NCBI GenBank assembly: GCA_007570785.1
Contig: ML664161.1
Location: 3,363,868-3,427,867, forward strand
DNA from: Antilocapra americana
Taxonomy: Eukaryota > Chordata > Mammalia > Artiodactyla > Antilocapridae
Direction: 5' to 3'
DNA: 64,000 bases
The stretch's first letter is position 1. Each line of letters opens with the position of its first letter. Below are positions 23,161 through 34,245 of this stretch, piece after piece. The notes beneath the pieces were generated by a model. The model was not told where the DNA came from, did no database searches, and saw only the letters and a program-made list of their open reading frames with translations. The translations under genes and the position numbers were made by a program.

Positions 23161-24605
23161 CTAAATTCCATATATATGCGTTAATATACTATATTGTTGT
23201 TTTTGCTTCTGGCTTACTTCACTCTGGATAATGGGCTCCAGTTTCGTCCATCTGAGTAGAATTGCTTCAAATGAATTTTTTTTTAATGCTGAGTAATATT
23301 CCATTGTGTATATGTACCACAGCTTTCTTATCCATTCGTCAGTTGATGGGCATCTAGGTTGCTTCCATGTCCTGGCTATTGTAAACAAAGCAGCGATGAA
23401 CATTGGGGTACACGTGTCTCTTTCAGTTCTGGTTTCCTCGGTGTATATGCCCAGCAGTGGGATTGCTGGGTCATATGGCAGGTCTATTTGCAGCTTTTTA
23501 AGGAACCTCCACACTGTTTTCCATAGTGGCTGTACTAGTTTGCATTCCCACCAACAGTGTAAGAGGGTTCCCTTTTCTCCACATCCTCTCCAGCATTCAT
23601 TGCTTGTAGACTTTTGGATGGCAGCCATTCTGACTGGTGTAAAGTGGTACCTCATTGTAGTTTTGATTTGCATTTCTCTAATAATGAGTGATGTTGAACA
23701 TCTTTTCATGTGTTTGTTAGCCATTTTTATATCTTCTTTGGAGAAATGTCTGTTAAGTTCTTTGGCCCACTTTTTAATTGGGTTGTTTATTTTTCTAGAA
23801 TGGAGCTGCAGGAGTTGTTTGTATATTTTTGAGATTAATTGTTTGTCTGTTGCTTCATTGGCTATTATTTTCTCCCATTCTGAAGGCTGTCTTTTCACCT
23901 TGCTTATAGTTTCCTTTGTTGTGCAAAAGCTTTTAATTTTAATTAGGTCCCATTTGTTTATTCGAGTTTTTATTTCCAATATTCTGGGAGGTGGGTCATG
24001 GAGTATCCCGCTTTGGGTTATGGCAGAGAGTGTTTTGCCTATGTTATCCTCTAGGAGTTTTATAGTTTCTGGTCTTATGCTTAGATCTTTGATCCATTTT
24101 GAGTTTATCTTTGTGTATGGTGTTAGAAAGTGATCTAGTTTCATTCTTTTACAAGTGGCTGTCCAGTTTTCCCAGCACCACTTGTTAAAGAGGTTGTCTT
24201 TTCTCCATTGTATATTCTTGCCTCCTTTGTCAAAGATAAGGTGTCCATAGATGCGTGGATTTATCTCTGGGCTTTCTATTCTGTTCCATTGATCTATGTT
24301 TCTGTCTTTGTGCCAGTACCATACTGTCTTAATGACTGTGGATTTGTAGTATAGCCTAAAGTCCGGGAGGTTGATTCCGCCCGTTCCATTCTTCTTTCTC
24401 AAGATTGCTTTGGCTATACGAGGTTTTTTGTATTTCCATACAAATTGAGAAATTATTTGTTCTAATTCTTTGAAAAAGACCTCTGGTAGCTTGATAGGAA
24501 TTGCATTGAATCTATAGATTGCTTTGGGTAGTATACTCATTTTCACTATGTTGATTCTTCCAATCCACGAACACGGCACATTTCTCCATCTGTTTGTGTC
24601 CTCCT
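23161..24605 (-). pseudogene. L1 ORF2 C-terminal region, open frame of ~480 codons
   Basis: The downstream end of ORF2, open from the breakpoint at 24605 through '[15 protein letters not shown]' and the C-x3-C-x7-H-x4-C motif to the stop at 23161-23163. It lacks the endonuclease and reverse-transcriptase domains because the element breaks off upstream. The frame is intact over this length, which shows a recent origin. Compared with the copy at 1-1260 it keeps the longer A-run near the end and so a different, probably standard, C terminus. Confidence 0.9.
24293..24605. repeat. Left arm of a 313-bp inverted repeat
   Basis: Pairs with 25176-25488, with a 570-bp spacer. The arms are ORF2 sequence shared by the two opposed L1 pieces. 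I counted only about 5 mismatches in the parts compared by eye. Confidence 0.9.
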
Positions 24606-25488
24606 AAGCCTTTGACAAAATTCAACATCCATTTATGATAAAAACCCTCCAAAAAGTAGGAATAGAAGGAACATACCTCAACATAATAAAAGCTATATAT
24701 GACAAACCCACAGCAAACATTATCCTCAATGGTGAAAAGCTGGAAGCATTCCCCCTGAAATCAGGAACAAGACAAGGGTGCCCACTCTCACCACTACTTT
24801 TCAACATAGTCTTGGAAGTCTTGGCCACAGCAATCAGAGCAGATAAAGAAATCAAAGGAATCCAGATTGGAAAAGAAGAAGTAAAACTCTCTCTGTTTGC
24901 AGATGACATGATCCTCTATATTGAAAACCCTAAAGACTCTACGAGAAAATTACTAGAGCTAATCAGTGAATATAGCAAAGTTTCAGGATACAAAATCAAC
25001 ACACAGAAATCCCTGGCATTCCTATACACTAACAGTGAGAAATCAGAAAGAGAAATTAAGGAAACAATCCCATTCACCATCGGAACAAAAAGAATAAAAT
25101 ACTTAGGAGTATTTCTACCTAAAGAATCAAAAGACTTGTATATAGAAAACTATAGAACACTGATGAAAGAAATCAAGGAGGACACAAACAGATGGAGAAA
25201 TGTGCCGTGTTCGTGGATTGGAAGAATCAATATAGTGAAAATGAGTATACTACCCAAAGCAATCTATAGATTCAATGCAATTCCTATCAAGCTACCAGAG
25301 GTCTTTTTCAAAGAATTAGAACAAATAATTTCTCAATTTGTATGGAAGTACAAAAAACCTCGTATAGCCAAAGCAATCTTGAGAAAGAAGAATGGAACGG
25401 GTGGAATCAACCTACCGGACTTTAGTCTATACTACAAATCCACAGTCATTAAGACAGTATGGTACTGGCACAAAGACAGAAACATAGA
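24606..25488 (+). mobile_element. Young L1 internal fragment (right piece of head-to-head pair)
   Basis: A plus-strand L1 fragment covering only the middle of ORF2, from the 'AFDKIQHPF' segment of the reverse transcriptase to 'WYWHKDRNI'. Both the 5' and 3' parts of L1 are missing. It is followed by a purine A/G run at 25488-25510 and then unique DNA. Either it is the inverted 5' part of the L1 to its left (twin priming) or it is a separate fragment brought in by rearrangement. Confidence 0.93.
25176..25488. repeat. Right arm of a 313-bp inverted repeat
   Basis: The reverse complement of 24293-24605, apart from a few substitutions. The inner edge coincides with the L1-L1 junction and the outer edge with the end of the plus-strand fragment. 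Confidence 0.9.
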
Positions 25489-25510
25489 AAAAAAAAAAAG
25501 AAAAAGAAAA

Positions 25511-25889
25511 TATTTGATTTATGGAGTTTAAAACAACTTAATCTTTTGTAGATTCTAGTGAAATATAATTATTGGAAACAAAGTTTGTAAATAGGAAGAA
25601 CTTAAAATTAATCTCTATAAAGCAGAGTGAAATGAAATTAAAAGATGATAAAGCAGATTGTAGACAAGATTTCATTTGGAAAATCTAAATGCAATTAAAC
25701 TGCAATTTCTCAATATGTTGAAAGAATCTTGATGGGTCTACCACTCTTTATACATTGTTTTCAACCAAAGGTGATTTTGTTCCACAGAGAATCCTTGGCT
25801 GTGCCTTGAATATGTCTTTGATTATTACAACTTGGGTAATGTGATTGTCATCTAGTTTGTAAAGGCTTTAGTATGCTGGTAAACATCCT
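25511..25889. other. Unique AT-rich sequence
   Basis: No gene and no repeat recognised. It forms the right flank of the L1 pair. Confidence 0.5.
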
Positions 25890-25900
25890 ACAATGTACTT

Positions 25901-26119
25901 GTGTGTGTGTGTTTTGCAGTCGCTTAAGTTGTGTTCGACTCTTTGTGACACCATGGACCGTAACACGCCATCCTCTTTGTCCGTGGGATTTCCCAGGCAA
26001 GAGTACTGGAGTGGGTTTGCTACACCCTCCTCCAGGGAATCTTACCAACCCAGGGATCGATTTTGCATCTCCTGCATTGCAGGTGTATTCTTTACCTGTT
26101 GAGCCATCAGGGAAGCCCC
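25901..26119 (-). mobile_element. Bov-tA SINE with perfect 11-bp target duplication
   Basis: Antisense copy with a GTGTGT tail complement at the left and the tRNA head 'gagccatcagggaagcccc' at the right. acaatgtactt flanks it at 25890-25900 and 26120-26130. Confidence 0.95.
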
Positions 26120-26130
26120 ACAATGTACTT

Positions 26131-26885
26131 TTAGGACCCCCAGAAAGAACTGTCTATTCCAAAATACCAAATATACTGAAGTTGAGGAACTGTTTTTCAC
26201 TGGATAAATGTATTACCTATCCTAGAATTGAGTGAAATTGAGGCCTAAAATTTTGAACCATCTAGTGAACATTCAAAAGACTCGTACAAAAAAGGCAACT
26301 TACTTGACAAATGTTATCCTATAAAAATTGTTGTCAGAGATGAGTTTTCCAACTGAAGCATAAAGTCAGTAGCTCTGAAACTATTTACACTGAAATCTTT
26401 TTACAATAATATATAAGAATTAAAGTTGATAATTATCTTCATTTTTTGTAATATTCCTTTCTTTCTTTTTTTCCTTTTTGAGCTTGATTATATATGTCTG
26501 ATTATTTCATTAGGAAAATTGCCTAGTCTTGGAATCACAGGGTTATAGAGTATGGCCATACTCACCATATCCAAAGACGTCTGTGGAAGGAAGTATTCCC
26601 TTGAAGCTGATTTATTTTCCCAAGTAGCTTAGAGTTCTGTCTAACATAATTTGTCCCATTTTATGACTATTCATGAGTGTTCCTGTTTTGCTCTTCCATT
26701 GTTAAGTTTCTTAAACGCTAAGGTACAGACCAGGTTTCTAAATTCTCAGTTATCTCAATTTACTGTCAGAATTTCTGCATTTGTAGATCTTGAAGTAAAT
26801 TTAAATAACTAAAGGTTGCTTCCATTTTATTACTGGCCAAGTTACTCCACGACTACATTAGGAAACAGAATGCTAACAGACATCT
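26131..26885. other. Unique sequence
   Basis: No gene-like frame and no recognised repeat family. Confidence 0.5.
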
Positions 26886-27040
26886 GTTCTACTGAAGGGT
26901 CTTTCAACAACAGACTTGTTTTATAATATAATCTTCCCCATAGTATACCAAAACACTTACGATACTGATTTGTCTATTCTACTGAAGAGTCTCTCAACCA
27001 TAGACTTGTTTTATAATACAGTCTTCTCCATATTATACCA
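26886..27040 (+). repeat. Diverged tandem duplication, ~87-bp period, two copies
   Basis: Copy 1 at 26886-26953 and copy 2 at 26973-27040 share 'ttctactgaag.gtct.tcaac.a.agacttgttttataata' and the following 'tcttc.ccata.tatacca'. They are about 87% alike by eye. It is non-coding and not part of a known repeat that I recognise. Confidence 0.85.
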
Positions 27041-27124
27041 GGGGCATTATTTCCTAATGAAATAGTCAGACATATACTGAAAGTCAAAAGAAAAATACAG
27101 CAAAAATGAAGTTTTTTTTTTTTA

Positions 27125-27510
27125 ATTGATCTTAGATCTGTATTATCCAACTCAGTAACCACTAGCTATGTGTGGCTTTTGATCACTTGAAATGTGGGTA
27201 GCCCAAATTGAGGTGTCTTGTTAATTATGAAACTAATACCAGTTTTCTAAGACTAAGAATGGAAAAAGAAATATAAAATATCTCAGTAAAGTTTTTTATT
27301 GATTGCTTTATGAAATATTTGACATATAGTAATATATAATTTAAATTTAGTTTATATTTAGTTTAAATTTAGTACAAATTTAGTTTATATTTAGTTTAAA
27401 TTTAATTTAAATTTAGTTTACTCTTTTAAAGTTACCACTAGGAAGTTTAAAATTATCTATGTGACTTTTAATATATTTTATTAAACAGTGTTGAACTAAC
27501 CTATTAAATC
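27125..27510. mobile_element. Ancient non-autonomous DNA transposon (unnamed)
   Basis: A left end with 'tattatccaactcagtaacc' and 'ctagctatgtgtggct', then 'cacttgaaatgtgggtagcc' and an AT-rich middle, then a right end with 'taccactaggaagtttaaaattatctatgtg' and 'aacagtgttgaac'. This order, with opposed end motifs, is that of a widespread old mammalian DNA transposon fossil whose name I will not guess. Confidence 0.55.
27339..27422 (+). repeat. AT-rich minisatellite inside the old DNA transposon
   Basis: Tandem 'aaatttagtttatatttagttt' type units (period about 11-12 and 22), roughly 7 copies with small changes. Confidence 0.85.
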
Positions 27511-27534
27511 CTACAGAATAGGGTCTAATGTTTC

Positions 27535-27605
27535 AATCATCATTGTATTCATCATACCTGGTAGAGTAAATATCTGACAATCATATGTTGAATAAATTAC
27601 ATAGG
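27535..27605 (+). mobile_element. Possible LINE2/MIR-type 3' end scrap
   Basis: 'catacctggtagagtaaatatctgac...gttgaataaatta' resembles the common L2/MIR 3' end. It is short and weak. Confidence 0.3.
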
Positions 27606-28477
27606 AAATAGTATATAATGAAAGAAAGATACAGAATGTGTCTGTACTATGAAACACAAAGCAAGTTCTATGGGTTTGTTGAAACATGGGAATACTAAAA
27701 ATAAGTTATATTCTTCTTTAGTGTCTTACATAGAGTCTTAAAGTTAGTTTTGAGATTTATAAGGATAAAAGTGGTTAAACAAGGGAATAGAAAATGCACA
27801 GACAGAAAAGAAAAGGAATACAATATATACTTCAAGATATTTGAGATTAAAAGCTCTAAGTCAAATTAAAAAAACACTAAAAACCTCTTGCATTAATTAC
27901 AAATTACCCACTGTCTTCTAAACATACTATCATATTTATATTTTATAGTATAAAGATTAGTAGTTTTCTATATTTATTATCTAATTGATAATGCAAATCA
28001 TCTGTTTTAAATTATGGCCTAAATGAGGGTCCTAGTTTCTTAGCCAGTGAAGTATCTCTAAAGCTTTCATCCACTCACTTGAAGCTGACTTCAAATCAAG
28101 AAATAGAGAAGAAAATAAGACTCCCTGTTTTGTTTCTCCCTACTCTCCTAGGCTTCAGCTCAGGCATTTTATTTGAGGGAATGAATCCCAGTTGCCTAAG
28201 GCAAAGACTGTCTTTGGGCAGCAAAATGAATTGAACCATATTGGCTAAAGTCAGCATGCCATTATTGTCTACAGAAGTTGCAAGTTTTACTGAAAATGAG
28301 ATTTACATTTTAATATGGAGTCTCTTACTCCCAAAGCAAACACTCAGTTCCTGTCAGGAACACTGGCTCTGCAAGGAGACATTACTTAAAGCAGCAGATC
28401 ACAAAAGGCAAGAATACTTTAAATATTGTGGTTCTACTTATATTGCTTGAGGGAGACTTGATAGAGTAAACTTACTG
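27606..28477. other. Unique sequence
   Basis: No repeat recognised. A 69-residue plus frame at 28241-28450 has no recognisable motif and is probably chance. Confidence 0.5.
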
Positions 28478-28707
28478 TCTCATTGGAAAAGAACTTGATG
28501 TTAGGAAAGATCAAAGGCAGGAGGAGAGGGGCGGAGAAAGGCGTGCAACAGAGGGTGAGATGGTTGGATGGCATCACTGAGTCAATGCACATGAGTCTGA
28601 GAAATTCCAGGAGGCAGTGAAGGACAAGGAAGTCTGGCATACTGCAGCCCATGGGAAAGGCAAAGAGTCAGATGTGACTTAGCAACTGAACGAAACAACA
28701 AAAATTC
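28478..28707 (+). mobile_element. BovB LINE 3' end, short 5'-truncated copy
   Basis: Starts at 'tctcattggaaaagaacttgatg', passes through 'atggttggatggcatcactg', and ends with the tail shared by BovB and Bov-tA ('gagtcagatgtgacttagca') and a CAACAAA end. Confidence 0.9.
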
Positions 28708-30214
28708 ATAAGTGGGGGCTTTTATTTTTGTGTCTGTGTAGAGGAGTTTGACAGAGGAGAACAATATAAATTTTCAGTTAGTATTGTGTGATGAATACTA
28801 TCTTATGTGTGATCTAAGTTAACTTTTAGGACAGTCCTATAATTATTATCTCTGTTTTAGATATAGTACTAATAGGTGGTCTCCCTGCCTTAATTCTCCT
28901 CCTACCTAATTTGAAACTCAGCTCATCTCTTACAATGGTATTTTGTCCTTGGGATAAAATAAGTGTTATCTCCCAAAACTGAAGGAATGAATTTAGCAGC
29001 ATTAACACTTTCATTTTTTGTTTTGTTTTGTTTTTTTCTTTAGTCTTGTGCTTGCTTTATTCTAGGTTTCAATCGGAGCAACTAGAACTGGCTCCCAGGA
29101 GACTCTCTCAGAGGATATTAGCTGACCCCTAGCATACTTTTGAAAAGCATTTCCACTGAAGAGTTGGAGACAGTGCTTCCGCAGCCCCAAACTCCCTATA
29201 GCATGGTCACACTCCCTACAATATTGGCCTGCTTCCATAATTTACTGAATTTGACCAAGATCAGCTTTGACTGATTCTATCTCAGTAGTTTTTGTTTTGC
29301 TTTTAGTAATTTATTTACCAATCCCTCAAATAGATTAAATTAACCAAATGGAACAATTTTGCTTAAAAACCATCAACTTTTATTGTATAATAAGGATTGC
29401 ACATTAAGTTAAATAAAATACATACAGAACCAAAGAGCTGGGTCAACTAAGTGACACTGGGAAAAAGGAGTTGCATCATTGTTTTGGTGCTGGTAGTGGT
29501 ATCAGCAAAAACCATCCAATGATGCATCTGGAAGTTGTTTAATTAAACCTGTCATCAAATATTAGAACACCGTTCTAAAAGACCTTCAGGCTTAATTGCA
29601 ACAGACGTACATATTTTAACTCCTTTTTTCCTCCTTTTGTTGATCTCTATTGATCTCTTGTTCCATTACTATGATGCTGAGCAGATTATCCAACATATAT
29701 GACTCTCTCTTTTATTACTTCTAAAATAAGAATGGTAATGGTATATAGGATCACTTGATAATTAATATCAGAAAGAACATGTGGAGCTCTGTAAGTAGTT
29801 GTTATTTTTATTTCCCCATAGATATCAGTTGCCATGCTTCTTCTATCCTACAACTCATAGTTTCTAATGTACAGTCATTCTTCAGTTTATATGTGGCAGC
29901 ACATCCATCTGTTCATAAAGTGATTTCCTCATTCTAATAAAAAGCATTTTAATATGCATACATGCTAGCAAAGGGCCATTTCTCCATATATGAAGATCAC
30001 ATATACAATGATCTTATATACAATATTTGTCAACATTTACCATACTCAGCATAAAGCATGATATTTTATTCTTTAATTATATTCAGTCAAAACATTCAGC
30101 CTCCTTATATAGAGTTTAAGTTTCTTCATGGATAAAAGGTGAAAATATGAAAATAGTTGACACAACTAGATTAGTGATACTAGACAGTAGTACAGCCACA
30201 GTGTTTGAAAGTGT
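28708..30214. other. Unique sequence, 1.5 kb
   Basis: No established repeat recognised. A T-rich run ending in CTTTAG at 29010-29042 precedes ~280 bp of more balanced composition (29043-29320), which could mimic an exon start. There is no supporting frame. Confidence 0.5.
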
Positions 30215-30400
30215 GGTTCACCTGTCAGAAAGAAGACCTAGATCCAACCTTGTGTAAACTATTTGGTAGCTATATGATATTGAAAGATTGCTTTACACCC
30301 TTAAGCCTTAGTTTTCTTAACTGTAGAAGAGAACTAATTATATTAATAGCAAATATAATTTGTTGCACTGATTATCATGTGCTAAGCACTCATTAAATTT
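30215..30400 (+). mobile_element. MIR SINE, sense
   Basis: 'gaagacctagatccaacctt', 'cacccttaagccttagttttcttaactg' and 'tatcatgtgctaagcactcatt' follow the MIR order. The MIR-like end 'atcatgtgccaagcactcatt' recurs at 30459-30479, so a local duplication followed. Confidence 0.6.
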
Positions 30401-30569
30401 ATGAATTAAATAAATTCATATATTAATTTAACTCATTAATATAATTTATGAATTAGTTATCATGTGCCAAGCACTCATTTAATTATCACAACAGTCTTAG
30501 TAGTGCACGTTATTATTATTTTCATTTTATTGTTAACCAATACATAGTTATTGGTTACAATACAATGCA

Positions 30570-30642
30570 AAGAGTACACAGACAATACAATACAATACAA
30601 TGCAAAGAGTCAGACACAACTGAGTGACTGAACACCAACAAA
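30570..30642 (+). mobile_element. (CAATA)n plus Bov-tA 3' tip
   Basis: An imperfect 'acaatacaatacaa' array at 30557-30601, with 'atgcaaagagt' seen twice (30564, 30599). It is followed by the 3' tip of a Bov-tA/BovB element ('gagtcagacacaactgagtg') to 30642. Confidence 0.75.
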
Positions 30643-31031
30643 TAAATAGAGAGGTAGGTAATATTGTCACAAAGTTCATCATTGATAGAGCAGTAAATAG
30701 CATAGTTGCATGTGCAACTGACTTTGGAGCCAATCCAATTAACCATTCTGTTGATTCCTACTGTACTGGATTATTTGCTTATCACACTGTCTGGTACAGA
30801 GTAAAAGTTCCAGGTATAATAATATTGTAATAAGATCTTATTGTAATAAGATTGTAATTAACATCATCAATGTAATGGTAGGATTGTGTAAAGAGCTAAA
30901 AGAATTAGAACGAGGAAAAAAATGCTACATGTTTGTAGCATGGAAACACAGGACAACAAAGCAAAGATGAATTGAAATGACATTTTACTAGGTTATGTAC
31001 AAATCAGCTTTTTCTGTTGAACTGGGTTGTA
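30643..31031. other. Unique sequence
   Basis: No gene. A 16-bp phrase ('taataagatcttattgtaataagattgtaat') is repeated in tandem at about 30828-30858. Confidence 0.5.
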
Positions 31032-31040
31032 AACTACAGA

Positions 31041-31249
31041 GTGGGGCTCTCCAGGTAGCCAAGTGGTAAAGAATCTACCTGCAATGCAGAAGACACGGGT
31101 TTGATCCCTGGGTCAGGAGGATTCTTGAAGAAGGAAATGACAACCCACTCCAGCATTCTTGGCAGGTAAATCCCACGGGCAGAGGAACCTGGCCGCCAAT
31201 AGTCCATGAGATAGCAGAAGAGTCCAACATGACTTGGTAACTAAACAAC
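31041..31249 (+). mobile_element. Bov-tA SINE, full length
   Basis: Sense copy with tRNA head ('gggctctccaggtagccaag'), a B-box-like 'ggtttgatccc', and a CAACAAC tail. aactacaga flanks it at 31032-31040 and 31250-31258. Confidence 0.95.
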
Positions 31250-31258
31250 AACTACAGA

Positions 31259-33199
31259 ATAAGACCAAGTTGTATTGTATCCAAATCTATTATGGTACTC
31301 AGATCTTTTATTTTTTTAGCGTAATCACTCATACTCAGTTCTGAAAAGTGTACCTTATAACTTCCTCCATCATACTAAAGCTACTTAAATTAATCACAAA
31401 ATATTATATTTCCAAAGTCTGAGAATGATTTTCAAAAATTATAATACCCCTTTGTATTTTGGTTTTAATCACATTATCTTCATATTAGAATTCTTTTCTA
31501 GCAGACTGACAGTGAAATTTGTAATTTACCAGTAAAGGAATTCACAGAATGTCATTTAAGTTGTCCTGCAGATGCAAAAATCCCATACTTCATTAACACA
31601 CCAAAGAGAATGTATAATCAGCTTCTGAGTGAACTCCAATAATATTAAAATAATTCCCTGGCTCATAATTCAGTGAAGTACAATGGAACTATAATTCACA
31701 TTTTAAAATCTCAAATAACCGCCTGCTTCTACATAAAAGTGTCATGTAAACCAGCAACACTTTTAATAAACAGCAAACCCAGAGTTCCCTGACTGTAGAG
31801 TATTACTAGAAGGCTCAGCATCCTAATGTAATATTTCAAAATCAGTCTTTTATATATTTTTTCTATCAATGAACTTAACAATACAAAATATGTGAAAATA
31901 ATCCTCACCTTCCACATAATTTTCGTTATTGATGTAATATAAAGACCTGATGGTTGATCACAGTTATCAAGCTGATGTCTAGAGACTAGAACACTTCTGG
32001 AGACAGACATCTTTAAAATTTGGTAAGAAATTTTCCATTACTCTAGGCCCTATGTACAGAATTTCTACATCATCTGCCTTTACCTAAACTACCATCAGAC
32101 CTTGAAAAGTCACTTTTTGCTACAGTGACATGTATTGAGTAGTTTTACACACTATTCCAATTGACAAGGAATGGAATCACCCACTTATTTATAATATTGT
32201 AGGTTAAGATTATGTATGCTTATGGAAACTGGAACCCTGGGGCCTTGGATTAAGTCTTACAGAGTGTGACTATCATTATAGCACACAGCAATAGTTCTAG
32301 CATGTTAACAAGAGTTCTACTAATTAACTTCTGAGGAACAATAGATATTGTTCCCATTGAAGGCTGAAATCCTTATTGCAAACTTAAACTCCACCATTGA
32401 AAAGACTCAACATGCATATCCTAGAACTTTGTGTATAAATACAAATACAAATTTAAACTACTGGATTTTGAGGGTGTTGAGAAGACATGTCTCTTCAGAA
32501 GGAATGTGAAACTACAGAACACACAAAAAATAGATCTTTTCCTAGACCATCATCAACTTCTGTCATTGCCAACCTTAATTCTAAAATGTCAAAATTTTTA
32601 TACTTCCTGTAATACTCTAATATGACAAAGTGTGTCCATTCCAATTCATTATACTATCTGTTCAAACATAGTAATTCTAGTAAATGAGAATTTTTAAATG
32701 TCTTATGATATAAAAATTAATGGCCATAAGAATTATCTCTCACTGATGAACAAAAAGGTTGTTAAAATATAAAAATGCCTTGCCAAATATAATGGAAACA
32801 TAGAAGTAATCTTCTTGATGGCATGAAAATGTTCATTATTCCAAATCAGATTAACTTAGCTCCACTATGAATCGTACAGTTTCAGTTTTCCTTCTGCTTA
32901 CTCTTTCCCTTCTCAGCAAGTCAATAGAATATAACTGAAAATTTGTAGCAATAAGTCTTAAAGTCACCTATTCTATAGGTTCTCATGAAAAAAGAAAAAC
33001 AAATTTGAAGATATTTAGATTTCTTTATTTAGGGAAGAAAACACTTACTTATTACCCACCACAATTGTTATAGATTATATCAAATAAAATAATTTATTAA
33101 ATAACTTATCTTCATATAAAACAACATGAAATTACTGAGATAATTAGAGGAATAAACTAAGAAATTATCCTATACATAAAAAGTTTTCTTGATACCGAT
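31259..33199. other. Unique sequence, 1.9 kb
   Basis: No gene and no clear repeat. A pyrimidine run ending in TTCTCAG at 32889-32918 resembles a splice acceptor but leads into no open frame. Confidence 0.5.
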
Positions 33200-34245
33200 T
33201 ACCATGATGGTGTGATCACTCATCTAGAGACAGACATCCTGGAATGCAAAGTTAAGTGGGCCTCAGGAAGCATCACTATGAACAAAGCTAGTGGAGGTAA
33301 TAGAATGCCAGTTACTATTTCAAATCCTACAAGATGATGCTGTGAAAGTGTTACACTCAATATACCAGCAAATTTGGAAAACTCATCAGGGGCCACAGGA
33401 CTGGAGAATGTCAGTTTTCATTCCAATTCCAAAGAAAGGCAATGCCAAAGAATATTCACTACCACACAACTGCACTCATCTCACACACTAGCAAAGTAAT
33501 GCTCAAAATTCTCCAAGCCAGGCTTCAAACACTAAGTGAAATATAAACTTCCAGATGTTCAAGCTGGATTCAGAAAAGGCAGAGGAACCAGAGATCAAAT
33601 CGCCAACATTGGTTGGATCATCAAAAAATAAACCAATGAATTCCAGAAAAAACATCTGCTTCATTGACTATGCCAAAGCTTTTGACCGTGGAAAATTCTG
33701 AAAGAGATGGAAATACCAGACCACCTAACCTACCTCCTGAGAAATCCATATTCAGGTCAAGAAGCAGCAGTCAGAACTGGACATAGAACAACAGACTGGC
33801 TCCAAGCAGGGAAAGGAGTACGTCAAGGCTGTATATTGTCACCCTGCTTGTTTAACTTATATGCAGAGTACATCATGAACAGTGCTGGGCTGGATAAAAC
33901 ATGAGCTGGAATCAAGACTGCCGGGAGAAATATCAAAAACCTCAGATATGCAGATGACACCACCCTTACGGCAGAAAGTGAAGAAGTACTAAAGAACCTC
34001 TTCATGAAAGTGAAAGAGGAGAGTGAAAAGGTTGACTTAAAGCTCAACATTCAGAAAACTAAGATCATGGCATCTGGTCCCATCACTGCATGGCAAATAG
34101 ATGAGGAAACAGTGGAAACAGTGGCTGACTTGAATTTTGGGGCCCCCAAATCACTGCAGATGGTGACTGTAGCCATGAAATTAAAAGACACTTGCTCTTT
34201 GAAAGAGAAGCTATGACAAACCTAGACAATGTATTAAAAAGCAAA
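33200..34245 (+). mobile_element. BovB LINE, truncated at both ends
   Basis: Reverse-transcriptase part of BovB, from the linker 'gatggtgtgatcactcatct' to 'attaaaaagcaaagacatca'. The 3' end is missing: the sequence switches into a minus-strand L1 at about 34245-34251, with 'catca' shared by both. A LINE inserts from its 3' end, so loss of that end means later deletion or rearrangement. Confidence 0.93.
33206..34245 (+). pseudogene. BovB reverse transcriptase, broken
   Basis: An RTE-type reverse transcriptase that in life copies BovB RNA into DNA. Pieces lie in several frames: 33291-33491 (linker to the 'IPIPKKGNAKE' motif), 33707-33904 (the 'QGCILSPCLFNLYAEY' motif, then a TGA after 'GLDKT'), and downstream the catalytic 'YADD' box, intact at about 33946-33957, then '[17 protein letters not shown]'. 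Several frameshifts and stops disable it. The C-terminal region is cut off at the L1 junction. Confidence 0.85.

Larger units (their letters stand above)
22860..24605 (-). mobile_element. Young L1, 3' segment (left arm of head-to-head pair)
   Basis: A minus-strand L1 with tail complement, 3'UTR (22880-23160) and the ORF2 C-terminal part, stopping at 24605, where it abuts an opposite-strand L1 piece with no spacer. It is almost identical to the L1 at 1-1640. Its broken 5' edge lies only ~10-13 nt from the broken 3' edge of the L1 at 34246-40015 on the L1 map. No target duplication is seen. Confidence 0.95.
24606..25531 (+). pseudogene. L1 ORF2 reverse-transcriptase fragment
   Basis: About 300 codons of ORF2. 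They hold the core reverse-transcriptase motifs, including the catalytic 'FADD' box (about residues 89-92 from the Met at 24635) and the '[14 protein letters not shown]' motif before it. The frame is open from the left breakpoint, so the Met at 24635 is not a natural start. The last ~14 residues (Lys/Arg-rich) come from the A/G run and flanking DNA, not from L1. Without endonuclease, promoter or 3' end it cannot work as a retrotransposon. Confidence 0.88.

Noticed and set aside
32889..32918. Pyrimidine tract plus CAG resembling a splice acceptor
   Set aside because: No open frame or donor follows; common by chance in AT-rich DNA.
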